Shown: positions 5,229-8,130 of the stretch, one piece after another
Position numbering within the stretch: position 1 is the stretch's first letter
How the letters are laid out: every line of letters begins with the position of its first letter
Source of the DNA: JAMXLO01 sp046732975
GTDB taxonomy: Bacteria > Pseudomonadota > Alphaproteobacteria > Acetobacterales > Acetobacteraceae
NCBI GenBank assembly: GCA_046732975.1
Contig: JBKPOG010000034.1
Span: forward strand, 1 to 8,130
Reading direction: 5' to 3'
DNA: 8,130 bases
The notes under the pieces: generated by a model
What the model was told of the DNA's origin: nothing
The model's input: the letters and a program-made list of their open reading frames with translations, nothing else
Database searches by the model: none
Translations under genes and position numbers: made by a program

Positions 5229-7136
5229 TTGACGGAGTCCCTCAGCGAGATGCTGCGTCGCGCCGAAGCCTTGTTACACCCGACTGCACGGCAGCCCGAG
5301 GCTCCGCCGACCCCAGGGGCGGGTCCGGATGCCGACACCGGGCTCTCGCGATTCTACTGGCACTATCTTCGTCAGGAGCGCTGGGTCCTGGGCGCCCTGT
5401 TCCTGTTTGGTGGCCTGATCGGCATTCTGGACGTCACGATCCCCGCCTTCATCGGGCGCGTTGTGGGGCTGGTTACCAACCACACGCCGCAGTCTTTGTG
5501 GCACGACGCCTGGCCGCAGCTTGCCGGCATGGCTGTCGTCCTGCTGCTGGTTCGACCGACGGTGTTCCTCTGCCACGTCGTGCTCATCAACCAGATCGTT
5601 AACCCTGGCCTGTCGAACATGATCCGCTGGCAGAACCACTGGCACGTGGTGCGGCAGAGCTGGACGTTCTTTCAGAACGACTTCGCCGGTCGGATCGCAA
5701 ACCGCGTGATCCAGACCGGGCCAGCGCTGCGCGAGAGCGTGGTGATGTCGTTCGATGCGGCGTGGTACATCGTCGTCTATGGCAGCAGTGCATTTCTGCT
5801 GTTGGCTTCGACCGACTGGCGACTGACTCCGCCGATCCTGCTGTGGTTCGCGTGTTATGCCGGCATTCTGCGGTATTTCGTGCCGCGCCTGCGCGAGCGC
5901 TCGCGCGCGGTGTCGGAGATGCGGTCCCTGCTGACCGGGCGCGTAGTGGACAGCTACACCAACATTCTCACGGTCAAACTGTTTGCGCGTGCCCGCGACG
6001 AGGATGCGTTCGTGCGTGAGTCAGTCGATCTGCATACCGGCGCCTTTCGTGACCAGACGCGGATGATCACCGGCTATGTTGTGCTGCTGGCGGTGATGAA
6101 CGCATCGCTGATCGTCGGTACGTCGTCGCTCGCAATCTGGCAATGGAGCATCGGACGGATCTCGGTGGGCCATGTGGCGATGGTGCTGCCGCTGACCTGG
6201 CAGATCACCAACATGGCCGGCTGGGTGGCACGCAGCGTCACCTCAATCTTCGAGAACATCGGCACGGTGCAGGACGGCATGCGCTCGATCGCGGTCGAGC
6301 GCCAGATGCCGGATGCGCCGAACGCACGCGAGTTGGACGTTACGCAAGGCGAAATCTGCTTCGATGACGTGCACTTCGACTATGGCCGCCAGCGGCGTCC
6401 GGAGCGCGGCGGTGTGCTGCATGGCATCGATCTGCACATCGCGCCCGGTGAGCGCGTCGGGTTGGTGGGTCCATCAGGTGCCGGCAAGTCAACGCTGGTG
6501 AATCTGCTGCTGCATTTTTATGACCCCGAACGTGGGCGCATCCTGATCGATGGGCAGGACATCGCCTTTGTGACGCAAGAAAGTCTGCGCACACAGATCG
6601 CGATGGTGACGCAGGACACATCGCTGCTGCATCGCTCGATCAGCGACAATATCCGCTATGGCCGGCCCGCCGCGACCCAGGCGATGATCGAAGACGCTGC
6701 GAAGCGCGCCGAGGCGCACGACTTCATTCTGACCTTGGAGGACTGGCACGGCAGGCGGGGTTACGACGCGCATGTTGGCGAGCGCGGCGTGAAACTGTCC
6801 GGTGGCCAACGGCAACGCGTCGCGCTGGCGCGGGTGATCCTGAAAGATGCGCCCATCCTGGTGCTGGACGAGGCGACCTCGGCGTTAGATTCCGAGGTGG
6901 AGGCGGCAATTCAGGGCCAGCTTGACGGGCTGATGCGCGGACGCACGGTGATCGCCATCGCGCACCGTCTGTCAACGATCGCGCGCATGGATCGCCTCGT
7001 GGTGCTGGACCACGGACGCATCGTGGAGATGGGCAGCCATAGCCAATTGCTGGCGCACAACGGCACGTACGCACGGCTATGGCGCCGACAGTCCGGCGGG
7101 TTTACGCCGGAACTGGCAGACGTGGCAGCCAAATAG
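5229..7136 (+). CDS. ABC exporter half-transporter (fused membrane and ATPase domains)
   Basis: A 635-residue type IV ABC exporter (ABCB/MsbA-like layout). A cytoplasmic Pro-rich N-terminus (1-40) precedes a membrane domain (about 52-330) with spans near 52-75, 97-122, 177-194, 200-217, 280-304 and 312-333. The ATPase domain follows: A-loop Tyr385, Walker A 'GPSGAGKST' (414-422), Q-loop Gln462, signature 'LSGGQ' (523-527), Walker B 'ILVLDE' (543-548), D-loop 'SALD' (551-554) and switch His579 ('IAHRLSTI'). Nothing catalytic is missing, so a homodimeric pump is expected in the inner membrane. Substrate is unknown: multidrug, lipid or a pathway metabolite are all possible. The start is uncertain. 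TTG at 5229 lacks a strong ribosome binding site; an in-frame ATG at 5250 has GGAG 12 bases upstream, which is rather far. A TGA at 5217 excludes longer forms. It ends 5 bases before the convergent PspA-like gene. Confidence 0.92.
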   Translation: MTESLSEMLRRAEALLHPTARQPEAPPTPGAGPDADTGLSRFYWHYLRQERWVLGALFLFGGLIGILDVTIPAFIGRVVGLVTNHTPQSLWHDAWPQLAGMAVVLLLVRPTVFLCHVVLINQIVNPGLSNMIRWQNHWHVVRQSWTFFQNDFAGRIANRVIQTGPALRESVVMSFDAAWYIVVYGSSAFLLLASTDWRLTPPILLWFACYAGILRYFVPRLRERSRAVSEMRSLLTGRVVDSYTNILTVKLFARARDEDAFVRESVDLHTGAFRDQTRMITGYVVLLAVMNASLIVGTSSLAIWQWSIGRISVGHVAMVLPLTWQITNMAGWVARSVTSIFENIGTVQDGMRSIAVERQMPDAPNARELDVTQGEICFDDVHFDYGRQRRPERGGVLHGIDLHIAPGERVGLVGPSGAGKSTLVNLLLHFYDPERGRILIDGQDIAFVTQESLRTQIAMVTQDTSLLHRSISDNIRYGRPAATQAMIEDAAKRAEAHDFILTLEDWHGRRGYDAHVGERGVKLSGGQRQRVALARVILKDAPILVLDEATSALDSEVEAAIQGQLDGLMRGRTVIAIAHRLSTIARMDRLVVLDHGRIVEMGSHSQLLAHNGTYARLWRRQSGGFTPELADVAAK

Positions 7137-7141
7137 CGCGG

Positions 7142-7912
7142 CTACGAGCGCCCGCGCAGCGCCGCCAGGCGATCGCTGAGGCTGGTGGGCGCCGCAGGCT
7201 TACCGGCTGCGTAATCCATTGCCCGTGCGATGTTCGCATCGTCCTGTTCAGGCTGTGTCGGCTTCAGCAGTTTCGCCTTCATGTTGGCCGCCTCGGCATT
7301 TGCGAGATCACGCGACGCGGTGTCCTGCATTGCCTTTAACGCGAGGTTCAGGCTGCTTGTCGTCGTGCTCAATCCCGCCGCGCGGCGTGCCGCGTCGGCC
7401 TGCTGTTCGGCCATCTGCCGCTGCTGCCCGGCGCGTCCCATGTCACGCTGCGCACGCTCGAGTTGCGCGCGACCCTCGCGCAGCTTGCCGCCCGCCTCGG
7501 CATAGGTCTTCTCGAGCATCTCCAGAAATTCCTTGGCGTCGAGCACGTCTTTCTTCTCACGGTCCACTTCGGGCGCCATTTGCTCCAACATTGTCACCAA
7601 GGTTGTCAGGCTCTTTTCCAGATCCGCCTTCTTCGCCGGGTCGGACTCGGCGTTGAGCTGGCTTTGCAAATGCTCTGCAGCCGCCATACGCTGCGACGAC
7701 AGCGCCTGAATGGTGTTCGCTTCACGCACTTCCTTGTCGTAGCTCTGGCGCGCTCGCGCCACCTGTTGCCCGAGATCGTCGAGATGCTGTTCCATCGTGC
7801 GCAGCTCAGCCTCGCTTGCTGATTGCGGGTCCCAGCGGACAAGGGCCTCGACACTGGCCTGTACCGCCTTGTCGGCCTTTACGCCGACCAGATTGCGCAT
7901 GAACTGAAGCAT
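7142..7912 (-). CDS. PspA/IM30-like coiled-coil protein (YjfJ type)
   Basis: A 256-residue, almost entirely helical protein with long charged coiled coils (about 35-190). Charged repeats such as 'LDDLGQQVARARQSYDKEV' and 'LREGRAQLERAQRDMGRAG' are followed by a Ser/Thr break ('GLSTTTSSL'), another helix ('NLALKAMQDTASRDLANAEA') and a flexible C-terminal part ending in a short helix 'SLSDRLAALRG'. This order matches PspA/IM30 relatives of the E. coli YjfJ kind, which bind and stabilise the inner membrane as ESCRT-III-like assemblies. The N-terminus 'MLQFMRNLVGVKADKAVQAS' could be the amphipathic membrane-binding helix. The start at 7912 has AGGA 7 bases upstream. It follows the DUF350 gene by 32 bases and is probably in the same operon; this partnership is the best support for the family call, since coiled coils alone are weak evidence. 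Confidence 0.68.
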   Translation of the reverse strand: MLQFMRNLVGVKADKAVQASVEALVRWDPQSASEAELRTMEQHLDDLGQQVARARQSYDKEVREANTIQALSSQRMAAAEHLQSQLNAESDPAKKADLEKSLTTLVTMLEQMAPEVDREKKDVLDAKEFLEMLEKTYAEAGGKLREGRAQLERAQRDMGRAGQQRQMAEQQADAARRAAGLSTTTSSLNLALKAMQDTASRDLANAEAANMKAKLLKPTQPEQDDANIARAMDYAAGKPAAPTSLSDRLAALRGRS

Positions 7913-7944
7913 GTTTGGTCCTTTCGTGTTGCTGGAGACGATCG

Positions 7945-8130
7945 TCAGACGGGAACCATAGCCGCAGCGTTGAGCAAGGCGATTGTAAGCTGCGCCGCGG
8001 CGATCGGCAGCGCCGCGGCAAGGTTGCCGTCGTCGACCCGGAGTTGCAGCCGCTTCATCACATGGGAGGCGATAAGCACGGTGACCAATTGCAGGAGGAT
8101 CGCCACAATACCCCATACCAGGATATCGAG
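7945..8130 (-). CDS. DUF350 (YjfL-like) membrane protein, C-terminal part (5' end outside window)
   Basis: The last 61 residues of a membrane protein enter from the right edge and end in TGA at 7945-7947. Two hydrophobic spans are visible: 'VWGIVAILLQLVTVLIA' (about 5-21) and 'LAAALPIAAAQLTIALLNAA' (about 37-56). They are separated by a basic loop 'MKRLQLRVDDGN'. The 'DGNLAAALP.AAAQLTIALLNAAAM' ending is the repeating pattern of DUF350 proteins, usually four-span proteins made of two similar halves, of which this would be the second. E. coli YjfL is a member; the biochemical role is unknown. It lies directly upstream of the PspA/IM30-like gene (32 bases), a recurrent pairing in membrane-stress clusters. 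The missing 5' part is due to the window edge. Confidence 0.72.
   Translation of the reverse strand, partial: LDILVWGIVAILLQLVTVLIASHVMKRLQLRVDDGNLAAALPIAAAQLTIALLNAAAMVPV

Overview
This is high-GC bacterial DNA, most likely from an alphaproteobacterium and possibly an Acetobacteraceae- or Rhizobiales-type soil organism. That is an impression from base composition and protein style, not a proven placement. Genes are tightly packed, have clear GGAGG-type ribosome binding sites, and are split between both strands.

Left part (1-2753, all minus strand). Read in the direction of transcription, this starts with a possible 59-residue ORF (2574-2753) and about 300 bases with no convincing gene. A 68-residue small protein with a strong ribosome binding site follows. 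Then come the alpha subunit of an aromatic-ring-hydroxylating (Rieske non-haem iron) oxygenase, its beta subunit joined to it by a TGATG stop/start overlap, and the first part of an RluA-family rRNA pseudouridine synthase that runs off the window. No ferredoxin or reductase for the oxygenase lies in the window, so its electrons must come from partners encoded elsewhere.

Middle (2754-5147). A 386-base intergenic region separates the minus-strand block from a plus-strand alpha/beta hydrolase. It holds a 12-base perfect palindrome and a textbook intrinsic terminator on the plus strand with no recognisable gene in front of it. The hydrolase has Cys, not Ser, at the nucleophile elbow and lacks a His at the usual position. 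Convergent to it is a stand-alone MetE-type zinc methyltransferase-like protein. A 13-base perfect tandem duplication covers the junction between the two genes. Oxygenase, hydrolase and MetE-like protein together look like a catabolic or detoxification neighbourhood for an unidentified aromatic compound (inference).

Right part (5148-8130). Divergent from the MetE-like gene is a complete fused-domain ABC exporter half-transporter with all ATPase motifs intact. Convergent to it, only 5 bases away, is a minus-strand pair: the C-terminal part of a DUF350 (YjfL-like) membrane protein followed by a PspA/IM30-like coiled-coil protein. This pairing is known from membrane-stress-type gene clusters such as E. 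coli yjfJ/yjfL.

No rRNA, tRNA, CRISPR array or intact insertion sequence was seen. The least explained DNA is 2275-3139, with possible small ORFs, a palindrome and an orphan terminator.
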